NCBI GenBank assembly: GCA_028583605.1
Contig: CM053326.1
Span: forward strand, 11,416,587-11,480,586
Source of the DNA: Dastarcus helophoroides
Taxonomy: Eukaryota > Arthropoda > Insecta > Coleoptera > Bothrideridae
Direction: 5' to 3'
Length of the DNA stretch: 64,000 nucleotides
Part shown: positions 1 to 10,573 of the stretch, piece by piece
Layout of the letters: each line of letters starts with the position of its first letter
Numbering within the stretch: position 1 is the stretch's first letter
Made by a program: the position numbers and the translations under genes
The notes under the pieces: generated by a model
The model's input: only the letters and a program-made list of their open reading frames with translations
Told to the model about the DNA's origin: nothing
Database searches by the model: none

Positions 1-856
1 CGGAAAAAACCTCTAGAGAAACAAAAGTGATACAAAAGTTATGATATTTAATAGTATTTTTACGAATTAAATTTAATTAACATCTTATAGCCTCCAAAAT
101 TATTTTCATCAAGTACAAAAAAAAATAGTATCGACATTTCTGAGCCTCTTAAAGTACTCTGTGCGGTTGCACCTGGTTACGGTTTTAGATTACTTAATTA
201 AAATTGTTTGCTTTCATAGGATTAAAATTATATCACTTTTTCATGAAAACTGCATTTGAAGATAAAATGTATTTTATTACAAAGTTCTGATTAAACTCAA
301 CAAAAGAAATAAAGTGGTCATTATTTTATAAGCAAAATTGTTTAAATCCAAATTTACAAATTAATAATTAGACTCTAGAATGGGTACTGCCATCTCTTTG
401 TGAATAGACGGACTATTGGCAGTTAGGCCTGTAAGCGGAATAATTAGCAATCGCAATCAGATCAGCCGGCACCTACGCATCATAAACCGTAAATACATAC
501 TTCAAACTCTGACTCGTATTCACCATTTGGCAACATCGCTTCAGCGGAGCGGCGTACCGCGGGCTAGTTTTAAAGTTAACGTATTTCTCTGTATCCCGTG
601 AAGGTCGTCGATAGGCATCCCATGGCAGCCACTCTAGGTGCATAATTCTGCGCGCACCAATGTATTTCAATTTCCTCATAAAATAATGGAATAAAAGTTT
701 AAGTACTTTATTACAAGTCACTCACAAGTATTATTAGTTAATTACTATATCATTATTTTGTGTTTAAAAATGTGCTAAATCCAAGACTTTTGCATTAAAT
801 AGAAAAGAATAGATTGCTCATTTCACGAGGAGCGCGCGCTCTTGCGCTCTTTAAGA
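1..856. other. Intergenic sequence, no gene recognised
   Basis: AT-rich DNA with one more GC-rich patch at about 380-700. Short open frames exist there on both strands (for example minus 473-721), but none resembles a known protein and none has convincing splice sites. The GC-rich patch could be an untranslated exon, a promoter area or transposon sequence; I cannot tell which. Confidence 0.4.
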
Positions 857-869
857 CCAGCCGCCACTG
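857..869 (-). repeat. hAT-type terminal repeat, one end only
   Basis: The sequence CCAGCCGCCACTG is the reverse complement of CAGTGGCGGCTGG, the end of the two elements at 20076 and 58509. It marks the edge of a related element lying to the left. I found no partner end or matching 8-bp target duplication between 1 and 856, so the element is either truncated or extends off the window. Confidence 0.5.
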
Positions 870-1849
870 AATTTATATCAAATATTACTGTACTGACATT
901 ATTATTACACATATTTTTTAAATTTCTAAAGCAAATTTAAATAAAATACCAAAACAAAATTTATTTTCAAAAATAAGTATGTGGAAATTGACCTTTTTCA
1001 TGTAAAGGGATTGTAAACAATTAAAAATCTGGTTGTCTTTTATTGAAATTCATCTCCGAATATCTGTTTTGACCACCCAGACTATTAAAATTTTCTTGTG
1101 CGGACTCAGAGATCATATCTCACAGCTCTATGATAGAAAATAAATTATGTCTTAATTTTTTGGATTATCTTTATTGAGATTTTCAAAATTTAAGTAATAA
1201 TATTATCAGCAAAGAAATATTTCACATAAATAAGCTGTCTTATGATTACTTTTTTTTCAAGCCTACTTCAAAAATTTAATATCTTAGTAATTTAAAACCG
1301 AGGCACGTCAAGCTTTAAAGGCAAATATCTTGGAAACGGTTGCTCGTACCAACTTTCAGAAAGTACACCTTTTTGACGTAAAAAATTTGGGAGAAATAAA
1401 ATAACCCATTTAAAATTTATATACGAGAGTGCACAAAAAAGTTATGATGATTTAGAATTAAGCAGGATAGCGCAGATAGCGCCCCCTATCAGCTATTGGT
1501 AATATGTTAGCAAATTAAAGTTTGTCAACTTAAGAAACCTCCTTGTGCCAAATTTCGTGTCTATATTACAATTCATTCCATAATTATACGAAAAAATCGA
1601 ATTTTTTTTTCAACTTTGACACCTTGTATCTCTGTTAATATTAACTGTTGGTATAAGGTAAATGCAGCTAAATCACATTATTTTTATTCAAAAAATCCAC
1701 CATTGCTCTGTGTACCATTACTTATGGTCCACGCCGTATATCATGTATCTGTTGCATTAACAAATACCGAATTGAAAATAATTAGCAAATTAGAAATGAT
1801 TTACGCCAAAAAAAGTTAATTCGACAACAGGCTGCAGTGAGGGCAAATG
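870..1849. other. AT-rich intergenic DNA
   Basis: No coding region, RNA gene or paired terminal repeat recognised. The part at about 1290-1760 has the composition of a degraded MITE (a stretch reading CACCTTGTATCTC occurs near 1619), but no second end was found. Confidence 0.35.
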
Positions 1850-2163
1850 GCTAGGGTTGTTAGATCTTACATATTTTACGGGTTCTCTCTTATTTTGATC
1901 AAAAAAATGCTTTTTCCGTAAACCCGTATTTAAGAGGAAATTTTCCATATTTTGAAAGACGAGCTCAAGATCTTTTTTTTTTTTAGTCATCAATTTACGT
2001 TAACAACTATAATTGAACTATCATTTGGAGATGAAGCTCTTATTTTTTTGGTCATCAGATGTTTTTAATTATGAAATTTTTTCTTTTTTAATAATCTCGC
2101 ATAAACACATTTTTTATTTGCCAATTTTCCGTTAATTCGAAAGTTGGAGATGGCAACCCTAGC
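1850..2163. repeat. Candidate short MITE with GCTAGGGTTG ends
   Basis: The left edge reads GCTAGGGTTG and the right edge CAACCCTAGC, a 10-bp inverted repeat enclosing about 310 bp of AT-rich non-coding DNA. The flanking 8-mers (gcaaatgg and ctggttct) do not match. Either the target duplication has decayed or the pairing is fortuitous. Confidence 0.35.
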
Positions 2164-2397
2164 TGGTTCTGTGGTAGAGCGAGTGGTGTGGTCGCTCTAG
2201 GAGTTATGTAGCAAGGGGCGCACTAAAGCGATAAGAAGCAGAAAAAATTAAATCAACAAAGCGCTAAAAGGTTCAATAAATAAAAGGGCGCAGAGGAGTT
2301 TTTTATTTTTAGTCATCAAAAATAGTTGGGAAGAAGTTGAGAATTATCTGTTGCGAGAGTCACTGCTTTAGTCGATCAAAGAAAAGTACCAGAATAG

Positions 2398-2515
2398 CAA
2401 TGGCGGATTATTCGTAAGGCAAATTAGCCGCCTGCTTAGGGGTGCGAGGTTAAAAGAGGCCGCGCCTGAGGGCACATAACCTTTTTTCATCAAAAATAAC
2501 TTGGAGAAGCGCCAA
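2398..2515 (+). repeat. MITE end of the CAATGGCGGATTA family
   Basis: CAATGGCGGATTATTCGTAA at 2398 followed by GGCAAA matches, with substitutions, the left end of the short element at 58253-58453. The downstream part (ttaaaagagg, then catcaaaaataac) also resembles that copy. A similar block, ending in catcaaaaatagttggg, precedes it at about 2270-2335, suggesting a second broken copy. No right-hand terminal repeat was located. Confidence 0.4.
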
Positions 2516-4053
2516 TCAGTATTTGCCCAGCGGTCTAGAGCTTAGAACAGTGTCAACTAGAGACTATATTGTCAACACATAGTGCCTCGCTGAATAAAAC
2601 AGTATTATTATGTTGTCAAAATTTTGTGTATTTAGTTAAGTCTGTTCACTTTTACCCCCAGTCGCTCTTGAATATTAACATTTTAGAGAGAAACTAAAAT
2701 TCGTATCTCTAATATTTTACTAATCTTTCTATGAAATTCAAGCAATCCGCCTTGAACGTGATAATCCCCTTTACCTGAACGCTATTACCCATAATCTGGG
2801 CTAAAGACCCTCAACTTTGTTTTTTTTCTTATGTTTTACTACTAATTTTTGGTACGATAAATACGTTTTAAGCTGAACCGTTAATAATTGAATGAATAAT
2901 TAAATATTTGTTATTTTGTCAAACTTTTCATATAAAACAAAAATAACAAAAATAGAGTGTTTTTTCCTTAAGTAAACGGCAGTCCCCTCGCTTCCTCTAT
3001 ATACAGTGTGGCAATAAAGTATGGAACAAAATTCATAATTCCGTTATGTACTGTTTTCAAGAAAAATGCTCGGACACTAGTTATTGGTAACGCGAAACCA
3101 TTCGTTTGTCCCCTATTTTTAGTCGCTCAATAAGCCTAAAAAAGTTTTCACTTCAAAAATTATGTATAAAATTATTATCTAAATGTCAGTGACATCATCA
3201 TCAATTTTTGTACGTTAGGAGAGGGTGTTTTAAGAATATAAAAAAAGGTATCCTAGCGAATTTATTCAAATTGTTAAATAACGCCATTATAATTTTTTTG
3301 AAACTATTTTCTATCCGCTATAATGAAGTCAATTTTTTAGCAGAAACATGGTCGACAAATAATACATATATTCGCGATGGCAAGATTTTTTCGAGCCTAA
3401 ATTTAAAATTTTGCTAGCTACGGCAGCGTGTACTGAATTAATAAATAATTTTTGTATATATACATATATCTATCGATGTTGGATAAGGACTTACCTTTAT
3501 TTGTAAATATTTTACGTTAAAATATAACTTGTGTTAAAATTGAGGGATTTGGCACCACTATTATAACGGCATATCACGATATGAGTCATTTATTTTATTA
3601 GGAGGGTGACTTTGTCGTAAATAGGAAACAGAATTGAACATTTTATCTCCAAGATTAAAGGTTATTAAAGCAATGAAAAAAGAATGCCCTCTTTGGATAA
3701 TAGGAATATATGCGCAATGTAATTCAAGTGAGTCATTTAGTTTAAGTGCGTTTAATTTTTCTTTAATGTTTGGAAAACAATGTTGAAAGTGTTCCACTTT
3801 AATATACAATATACATTGTATTGTTATTGTGATTTGTTATTAAAGCCAGGAATTTTACAGATAAAAGAATTTCGTTGAATCCATAAATAAATCCCCAGGA
3901 TTTTAGTTTTCACAAATGCGCTTTCATCTCGTCATTCGATGCTGCTTTATTTTCAAAGTACGATGTTATGTCATATATTCAAATGAAGTTTTTTGCAGAT
4001 TGTTTTTCTGAAAAGAATAATTATATATATATTTCTCCTTTTCTCGATTGTGC
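2516..4053. other. AT-rich intergenic DNA
   Basis: No supported gene. A possible transposon edge reads TATACAGTGTGGCAATAAAG at about 3000, which has the form of a TA-inserting MITE end, but no partner was found. The frames at 3208-3417 and 3561-3809 are short, AT-rich and unlike any family I know. Confidence 0.35.
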
Positions 4054-4216
4054 GTTATAGTTAAAGCCCGAAAGTTTAAGCAATATGCTTAAAATGCTTA
4101 TTTTTGCTAATTTTGAGAGGTTACTGCTTAGAAAGCTTATAATAGAAAATATTTGCTTATAGAAACATAATAATGGGTTTTTACACAATCTCATAATATC
4201 TTAATTGCCTTCTAAT

Positions 4217-4481
4217 TGTTAGCTATCTAATATATTCAGTGTAAGAAATGGTCAGATCGCCACTTGACCACCGGAAGCATGTGGACTGACCAGCTACCCT
4301 ATTAGAACAATAGAACACATGTGGGGTAAAACTTGGTGTTTTGAAGTAGTCTGTAGGTTTTGTACAAAAGAATTGCATCCCAGATCTCGGCGATGTCAGT
4401 TCACTTAATAAACGTCGTTAAGTTTACATAAAACGCGTTTCATTTATCGGAGCTATCAAGACCTGATAGTGATCCCGAACA
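4217..4481 (+). repeat. 5' LTR of the BEL/Pao element
   Basis: 265 bp, TGTTAG...GAACA, preceded by target duplication ctaat. It contains an AATAAA-type signal (cttaataaacg, near 4410), which is suitable for transcript polyadenylation in the 3' copy. Confidence 0.93.
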
Positions 4482-4483
4482 TT

Positions 4484-4499
4484 TGGTCCTTCGAGCCGG
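4484..4499 (+). other. Primer-binding site of the BEL/Pao element
   Basis: TGGTCCTTCGAGCCGG begins two bases after the 5' LTR. It is complementary to a tRNA 3' end ...CCGGCTCGAAGGACCA. I do not assign the tRNA isotype. Confidence 0.75.
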
Positions 4500-4730
4500 A
4501 TCCACCTTCGAACGTAGGGTTGGATCAGAATCAGAACAGAACTTAGTTAATTAGTGTTCGTGAAACGGTTACTCTGTGAGCGCAACTCCGAACGAGGGTT
4601 CTAGCACAGCAGCAACATTTGATCGAGTTATATCAACAAACAAGTAAGTGATTCTCCTCCTTTATGCTTGAAATTCCTTTTGTTAATTGGTTACGTGAAC
4701 AAATTAGCAGATTTGGTAGATTTGAGTTTG

Positions 4731-5036
4731 CATGCTTTTGGGAGAAGCAGGACGTTTTTGATTGTTCGTATCGGAAGTTTTAATCTTTCAAAATGAGTTT
4801 ATCGCAATTAAAAGTAGAGCGTGGAAGGGTTAAAGGAAAGTTAACCAGGTTTCAAACATTTTTAGACAATTTCCGAGATTCTGCATGCTTTTGGGAGAAG
4901 CAGGACGTTTTTGATTGTTCGTATCGGAAGTTTTAATCTTTCAAAATGAGTTTATCGCAATTAAAAGTAGAGCGTGGAAGGGTTAAAGGAAAGTTAACCA
5001 GGTTTCAAACATTTTTAGACAATTTCCGAGATTCTG
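4731..5036 (+). repeat. 153-bp tandem duplication across the gag start
   Basis: The segment starting CATGCTTTTGGGAGAAG at 4731 is repeated head to tail from 4884. Each copy carries the leader and an ATG followed by the first 31 gag codons (ATG at 4793 and 4946). Translation from the first ATG runs into the repeated leader and stops, so only the second ATG opens the longer gag frame. The copies look identical, so the duplication is young. Confidence 0.9.
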
Positions 5037-5371
5037 CGAATGATTTGTCTGATTTAAAGGAACGCTTTACACAAATAGTGGAAACGTTGAAGCAATTTGA
5101 TATCATACAGGACCAGATAGAGAATTTGCAAACAGACACAGATGAACATGATTCAGAGCAGTGGCATCGAGATCGTGTTCAGTTTGAAAATTCTTACTAT
5201 TGCCTAACGGGTCGCGCGCGCGATATTCTAGCCAGGCTCACCCCTATCGTACCTGCGAGTCAAAATCAAGAAAATGCTGCCGCGAATGGCAATGGAGTAA
5301 CAAATAATGTAATCATTCAGCCTAGCGAAATTGATTTCAATTTGCCTACAGATAATTTCGTCAAAATTTGA
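4946..5371 (+). pseudogene. BEL/Pao gag N-terminal fragment
   Basis: A 141-codon frame beginning MSLSQLKVERGRVKGK. It matches the coiled, charged N-terminal part of BEL/Pao Gag (helical region with NFRDSANDL and ENLQTD). The usual central Gag segment, which begins with a leucine-proline rich motif after this region, is absent. The frame changes at about 5350-5365, where sequence of the Gag C-terminal part (SSKFDYVTLREWE) appears in the next frame. This is a deletion junction that leaves Gag truncated at a TGA. The start at 4946 is chosen because the upstream duplicate ATG at 4793 leads only to a short stopped peptide. Confidence 0.82.
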
Positions 5372-8096
5372 CTATGTAACGTTGAGGGAATGGGAAAGCA
5401 CACTGAACTCCTCGATTCCAACAATTTCGCAGATAAAATTATTTTTAGATAAAAGGTGTCGGTTTTTGGAATCGCTAGACACGGCAAATAAAACAAGCAA
5501 TAAAGTGAATCAACCGGTAGCATCATTCAAACCAAAATTTAACATCAGGGCACAAACAGGCAATTCTCATGTTGCAACAAATAAACCATTTCATTGTTAT
5601 CATTGTAAAGAGCAACATTCAATTTTTCAATGTGCCGAATTTTTAGCATTGTCGGTAGGTGACCGAATTAGGCGAGTGGATCATTTGCGCTTATGCAAAA
5701 ATTGTTTAAAGGCAAACCACGCAATAGTAAATTGCAAGAGCGGCAAGTGCCGCAAATGTAATCAAAACCATCATTCCTTGTTACACGTAGAAGTAGCTGA
5801 TGTTCCAAATCAGATCTCATTAATCAGTCAGCATTCATCAAGATCGGAATATTGCCGGCATAATGACGAAATATTGTTGTCAACGGCGGTGGTCCATATT
5901 CGTGCACAAGACGGAAAATTGATTAATTGTCGAGCTCTCTTAGATATGGGCTCACAATTACACTTTGCGACAGAAGCTTTGTGCAAAAAACTTAAAGTGA
6001 AAGTGTCACGATCAAACCAAATTGTATGTGGCATTGGACTAACGAATCAGAATATATCCCAATCAGTGGATATCAAGATAACTTCTCGAGTAAATCAGCA
6101 GTCCTACTCAATTAATTGTTTAGTCGTTCCTCAGATAACGGGTAACGTCCCTAATTATTCTATTAAAAGGTCTAATTTCAAGATACCAAACAACTTGATT
6201 TTAGCAGATCCGCAATTCTACGAAGCTAGTTCAATTGATTTGTTAATAGGTGCAGAATTATATTGGGATCTCATATGTGATAGAAGTTTTCGCTTAGACC
6301 ATTCTCAACCATATTTCCAACAGACACAATTGGGCTGGATTGTGGGTGGCGCTATGAAAAGTGAAAGTAACCGGAAACATTCGCTTTGTCATTTAACCTT
6401 GAAGCCAGCAGAAATGGCCCTTGAGAATGCAGTTGAGAAATTCTGGGAACTAGAGGGAATTAGGACCGACACAATTCTCACAGAAGAGGAACGAACATGT
6501 GAAACCCTCTTCCGAAAAACTACCGAGCGACAGAAAAATGGTCGATTCGTCGTAAAACTACCATTTATCGATAACATTGATTTAGGTGCGTCGAGAGAAG
6601 GCGCCTTAAAGCGATTTGTTATTTTAGAAACAATACTGAAGAAAAATCCGAAGCTTAAGAATCAGTATTCGGATTTCATGACAGATTATTTAAACTTAGG
6701 TCATATGGAAAGGGTTCCATTAAATGAAATTGATAATGCTCGAGCTCATTATCTCCCTCACCACGTAATTTTGAAGGAATCGAGTGTAACAACAAAATTA
6801 AGAGTGGTGTTTGACGCATCCGCGAAAACGAGAAATGGTCGCAGCTTAAATGATAATTTACTCTGCGGTTCTGTTGTTCAAGATGATCTCTTCACTATTT
6901 TAATGAGATTTCGGTGCTACCATTACGTGTTGACCGCCGACATAGGCAAAATGTATCGGCAGATTGCGATAAATGCGTGCTATACCGATTATCAAAGAAT
7001 ATTTTGGCGTTTCAATGCTGATGAACCGAAAAAAATATTCAGATTGACCACTTTGACATATGGCGCGAAACCAGCCAGCTTTTTAGCCAGTCGTTGTTTA
7101 AAGGAACTTGCCAAATCTCATGTTCCACAAATGGGAAATCTACCCAAATCAAGAACCGAGCCTTTACGCTCTTTTTTAAGAACCGGAGTTGATTACGCAG
7201 GCCCGATTTTGATTAAAGATACAAGAGGGCGAGGTAAGGCCAAGTCTAAGGCTTATATTGCCATATTCGTTTGTTTTGCCACTAAGGCCGTGCATATCGA
7301 ACTTGTGGGTTATCTTACGATGGAATCTTTTGTAAATTGCCTGAAAAGATTTATAGCGCGTCGCGGACATGTCTCCGATATCTATTGTAACAACGCAACC
7401 AATTTTGTGGGAGCAAATAATGAATTTAATAAATTATTTAAATTTTCTGAATCCAAGAACAAAATAATCGATGAATTGGCACCGAAACAAATTAATTTTC
7501 ATTTTAATCCTCCACGATCTGCTCATTTTGGGGGTCTTTGGGAAAGTGGGGTCCGTTCAATCAAAGTTCATTTAAAACGAACATTCGGAGATGCTTCTGT
7601 CACTTTCGAGGAGATGTATACTCTATTGACCCAAATCGAAGCAATTTTGAATTCGCGACCATTAACTCCTTTATCCTCCGATCCCAACGATTTCTCAGTC
7701 CTTACACCGGCTCATTTCCTTATTGGAGAATCGCTAATGGCTCCAGTGGAACCCGATCTAGAATGTGTAAAATCGAACCGACTTTCCCGATGGCAAAGAA
7801 TGGAACAGCTACGTCAACATTTTTGGAAAAGATGGACCCGCGAATATCTTCAGCAACTACAAGCTCGAACTAAGTGGCAACAACCGGTTGATCAATCGCC
7901 AGTTCGGTTGGACGCCATGGTAGTTTTAATTGATGAAAATCTACCACCAATTCGATGGTCGCTTGGAAGAATCGTGGAAACTCACCCAGGCAGAGACGGT
8001 ATTATCCGCGTCGTCACAGTGCGAACAAAGTGCGGATTAGTGAAAAGGGCAGTCTCCAAGGTGTGCGTGTTACCTGGAGTGAGCTCATCGGAGTGA
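5331..8096 (+). pseudogene. BEL/Pao Gag(C-term)-Pol frame, reverse transcriptase and integrase truncated
   Basis: An uninterrupted 921-codon frame. In order: Gag C-terminal helix (about 9-50); Cys/His knuckles (89-151); an aspartic protease region with DMG at 205-207 where the family has DSG or DTG; the linker ending QTQLGWIVGG (331-340); reverse transcriptase with RVVFDAS (491-497) and motif A TADIGKMYRQI (535-545). After RCLKELA (588-594) the protein jumps directly to integrase (MGNLPKSR, then DYAGP at 621-625). The YxDD motif, RNase H and the zinc-binding start of integrase are therefore missing. In the integrase core the second acidic position is altered: CNNATNF at 686-692 where the family has SDNGTNF. 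The Glu of GLWESG (738) is kept. The C-terminal DUF5641-like domain follows. The frame is open but catalytically dead; the initiating Met is only nominal. Confidence 0.9.
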
Positions 8097-8439
8097 AGGT
8101 AAAAATGAGTTCTCATAAAAATGATAGTGCAAGGACACGTTTGCTCAAAAATTGACATATGTGTAACGTATGGTTATTACTTTTTCGTTTGCGGAAACAC
8201 GAACAGAAATTTGTTGAACTGAATGTTTGTGTTTATACATGTTTGTTTAGGTTAACTGATTTATTTCTGTTTACCATGTATTGTTGTTTGTGATTTCTTT
8301 ATTACATGTCTGTATAGTTCGTAAGAATCGTAATATTTCATGATTGCTAACTTCTCAACTATCTTAATGTCTTTTGTAGGTTGTTTTATATTTTCTATGT
8401 AGTTATGTTGGAAGCCTCCTGGTTCCAAGGGGGGCAATA
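8097..8439 (+). other. BEL/Pao 3' untranslated segment with polypurine tract
   Basis: Non-coding sequence between the pol stop and the 3' LTR. The purine run AAGGGGGGC at about 8427-8435, immediately before TGTTAGC, is the expected second-strand priming site. Confidence 0.7.
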
Positions 8440-8704
8440 TGTTAGCTATCTAATATATTCAGTGTAAGAAATGGTCAGATCGCCACTTGACCACCGGAAG
8501 CATGTGGACTGACCAGCGACCCTATTAGAACAATAGAACACATGTGGGGTAAAACTTGGTGTTTTGAAGTAGTCTGTAGGTTTTGTACAAAAGAATTGCA
8601 TCCCAGATCTCGGCGATGTCAGTTCACTTAATAAACGTCGTTAAGTTTACATAAAACGCGTTTCATTTATCGGAGCTATCAAGACCTGATAGTGATCCCG
8701 AACA
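8440..8704 (+). repeat. 3' LTR of the BEL/Pao element
   Basis: 265 bp, identical to the 5' LTR except for one base in a by-eye comparison, and followed by the target duplication ctaat (8705-8709). Confidence 0.93.
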
Positions 8705-8924
8705 CTAATTATTTTTGGTTCTGAATGTTTACTAAAATTAAAAAATCGTCTACTCATTAGCTCTCGCCCTATACAATGCAATATATCTCAGTCAATGCAA
8801 TTGCAGGTATATTTAAATTCTGGAAAAATATTTATTTTATCATTATAATTTCGTGTTTACTACCTTGTAAATGTAAGTTCGTTTACGTTCTTAGCAAATT
8901 CGTTTGTACGTAATTTCAGAAAAA

Positions 8925-9131
8925 ATGCCTAAAGTTGCGTCCTCATTAAAAGAGAAATTACAAAAATTCGTTCGCCAATTTGGAAAAGACATTTTGTCAA
9001 CAGACGGTGAACTGTTTTTGTGTAAAGTGTGTGAAAAAAGTATGATTGGAGAAAAAAGTTCCACTATCACGCAGCATTTAAATGGAAAATTTCATAAAGA
9101 GACTGCAATTAAAAAGAAAAATTCCAAATAA
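8925..9131 (+). pseudogene. BED-type zinc finger, N-terminal part of a hAT transposase
   Basis: The frame from ATG 8925 encodes about 68 residues with a finger of the form C-x2-C...H-x5-H (CKVCEKSMIG, then TQHLNGKFH), then a lysine-rich tail and a stop. This arrangement is typical of the DNA-binding N-terminus of hAT transposases and of their CGGBP1-like domesticated relatives. It lies inside the TIR-bounded element 4062-10565 and is followed, after a stop and frame change, by catalytic-domain sequence. It is therefore part of a dead transposase rather than a free gene. An upstream in-frame ATG at 8904 also exists. A small domesticated finger protein is a less likely alternative. Confidence 0.6.
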
Positions 9132-9161
9132 CCTAAAAAACAAGGCCTTCTGCGGAGATAA

Positions 9162-9810
9162 ATAATCGCTATTCTCAGTTTTCCATGGATGTATGTATTG
9201 CCTTGGTTGAAGCCGGTATCCCTTTATGGAAAGTACAACACAAATCAATGCAAGATTTATTTGGAAAATACACTAAAGAAAAGCTTCTCTGTGAATCTTC
9301 TTTAAGAAAGGGATATTTGGGGAATGCCTATCAAGGAAAATTAGTTCAAATACTTCAAGGCATTGGCAACAGTAACATCTGAGTATCAATAGACAAAACT
9401 ACTGATACCATGAGGAGACATATTGCTAATGTAGTCATAGATATATTATTCTAAGAAATTTGTCACATTTAAGCAAATTGTGGACAAAAAGAACTTATTC
9501 AGTAACAAAGTGTTAAGAAAATGCTCTGAGTTTTATTGCTTCTAACTACGCTGTGTATGAGCTTTGGAAAAACAAAGTGAAAAATGAGAGCTTCAATTAC
9601 AGTTGTTGAAAATATAATAAAATATATTTCTGGAATTCCTGGAGATGAAGGAAATAAGGTTTTTCAAAAATTGCCGCAGGTAATAGGTGCGAATATTGAA
9701 TACCAAACTTCTTTGTGGAAATGAAGAACCTAATGTCGAATTACCAGTGGACAAAACTATATGTTTTAAATATGAAACTATTACATCTGTAGAGGTAGCA
9801 AATAACATTT
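9162..9810 (+). pseudogene. hAT transposase catalytic region, decayed
   Basis: The first frame (ATG 9185) gives MDVCIALVEAGIPLWKVQ and then KYTKEKLLCESSLRKGYLGN, a conserved hAT pattern. After a stop at 9380 the same frame continues as VSIDKTTDTMRRHIANVV, corresponding to the family motif around the first catalytic Asp (VSIDETTD). Further downstream, about 9590-9720, short matches such as ISGIPGDEGNKVFQ persist among stops. Several stops and frame breaks show it is non-functional. The strand and position agree with the BED finger just upstream. Confidence 0.65.
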
Positions 9811-10043
9811 TCCTAAATTAAAATATACTATTTCGGACAAACGCCAAAATTTTAGCATAGAAAACCTAAAGCGATATTTAGTAATATAAATGATAATGAT
9901 GTTGACGATGACCAATGTTAGAAAAATGTACATATGTATATTATTTGGAAATAAATGCTTAAAGTATAGTTTTTAAAGCTTAAAATGCCTATGTTTAATG
10001 CTAATATAAGAGCTTATTTTAAGGATTTTTGGTGCTTAAACTT

Positions 10044-10538
10044 GCAGCGAAGAAAACGTATCACAGAACTTTGCACCCGTCTGATAAGAATACACTAGAC
10101 AGACTCACAAACGAAGTCAAAAATCTTCTGAAAGAAGAGTACAACAGAAAATGGGAAAAACACCTAGAAAGTTTTCAACGAAAAGGACGAAACACCCTGG
10201 AAACTCGCCAAGAAACTGAGACAAACAAGCAGAGGACTTGCCTCCGTTAAAAACAAATAACGGAAAGGCCATCACAAACGAGGAAAAGGCCGAGGCGTTT
10301 GCAGAAATGCTGCAAAAGCAATTCAGCCCAAATCCTTCGATAGACAGAACGCACAATTTGAACATTGAAATACACACGGAGACCCTTCTCAACCTCGGAG
10401 AAAACTACAAATCGACGAAGTCACCACAGAAGAGTTAAAAAACGATTATTAAGAACCTAGTATCGAAAAAGTCGCCTGGTCCGGACAACATAAGGAACTT
10501 TACGATAAAAATGCTTCCGCCAGAAGTAGTAGAAGACC
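10044..10538 (+). pseudogene. Internal ORF2 fragment of a Jockey-type non-LTR retrotransposon
   Basis: The translation runs through the linker before reverse transcriptase (KNTLDRLTNEVKNLLKEEYN, then KWEKHLESF). With one frame shift at about 10190 it reaches the conserved start of reverse transcriptase: KAITNEEKAEAFAEMLQKQF, then KSPGPDNIRNFTIKMLPPEV. The strand is plus. The fragment ends inside the reverse transcriptase domain, with no 3' UTR or A-tail. Both edges abut a perfect 17-bp direct repeat, ttttggtgcttaaactt (10027-10043 and 10539-10555), which is single-copy sequence of the host hAT right end. The size and perfection of the duplication fit target-primed insertion, but the missing 3' end does not. 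Confidence 0.75.
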
Positions 10539-10573
10539 TTTTGGTGCTTAAACTTCCGGCCTTTAGTTACAGT

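Larger units (their letters stand above)
4217..8704 (+). mobile_element. BEL/Pao LTR retrotransposon, internally deleted, recent
   Basis: Two 265-bp LTRs (4217-4481 and 8440-8704), starting TGTTAGC and ending GAACA, flank a gag-pol interior. A perfect 5-bp target duplication, ctaat, lies at 4212-4216 and 8705-8709. By eye the LTRs differ at a single base (t/g near 4297 and 8518), so insertion was recent relative to its hAT host. A primer-binding site and a purine tract sit in the expected places. The interior is about 4 kb, short for BEL/Pao: the middle of gag is missing, and so are the end of reverse transcriptase, RNase H and the start of integrase. The copy cannot be autonomous, although a 921-codon frame stays open. 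Confidence 0.93.
4062..10565 (+). mobile_element. Old hAT transposon broken by two later insertions
   Basis: The left end TAAAGCCCGAAAGTTTAAGC (4062) is matched in inverse orientation by the right end around 10546-10565 (GCTTAAACTTCCGGCCTTTA). The flanking 8-mers are gttatagt (4054-4061) and gttacagt (10566-10573), 7 of 8 identical, as expected for the 8-bp duplication made by hAT transposases. Removing the BEL element with its 5-bp duplication and the Jockey fragment with its 17-bp duplication leaves about 1.5 kb. That remainder holds a broken BED-finger and hAT transposase reading frame between 8925 and about 9800. The ends resemble those at 11653-15750 (TATAGCCCGGAAGTT), so the two may share a broader family. 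Confidence 0.72.
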
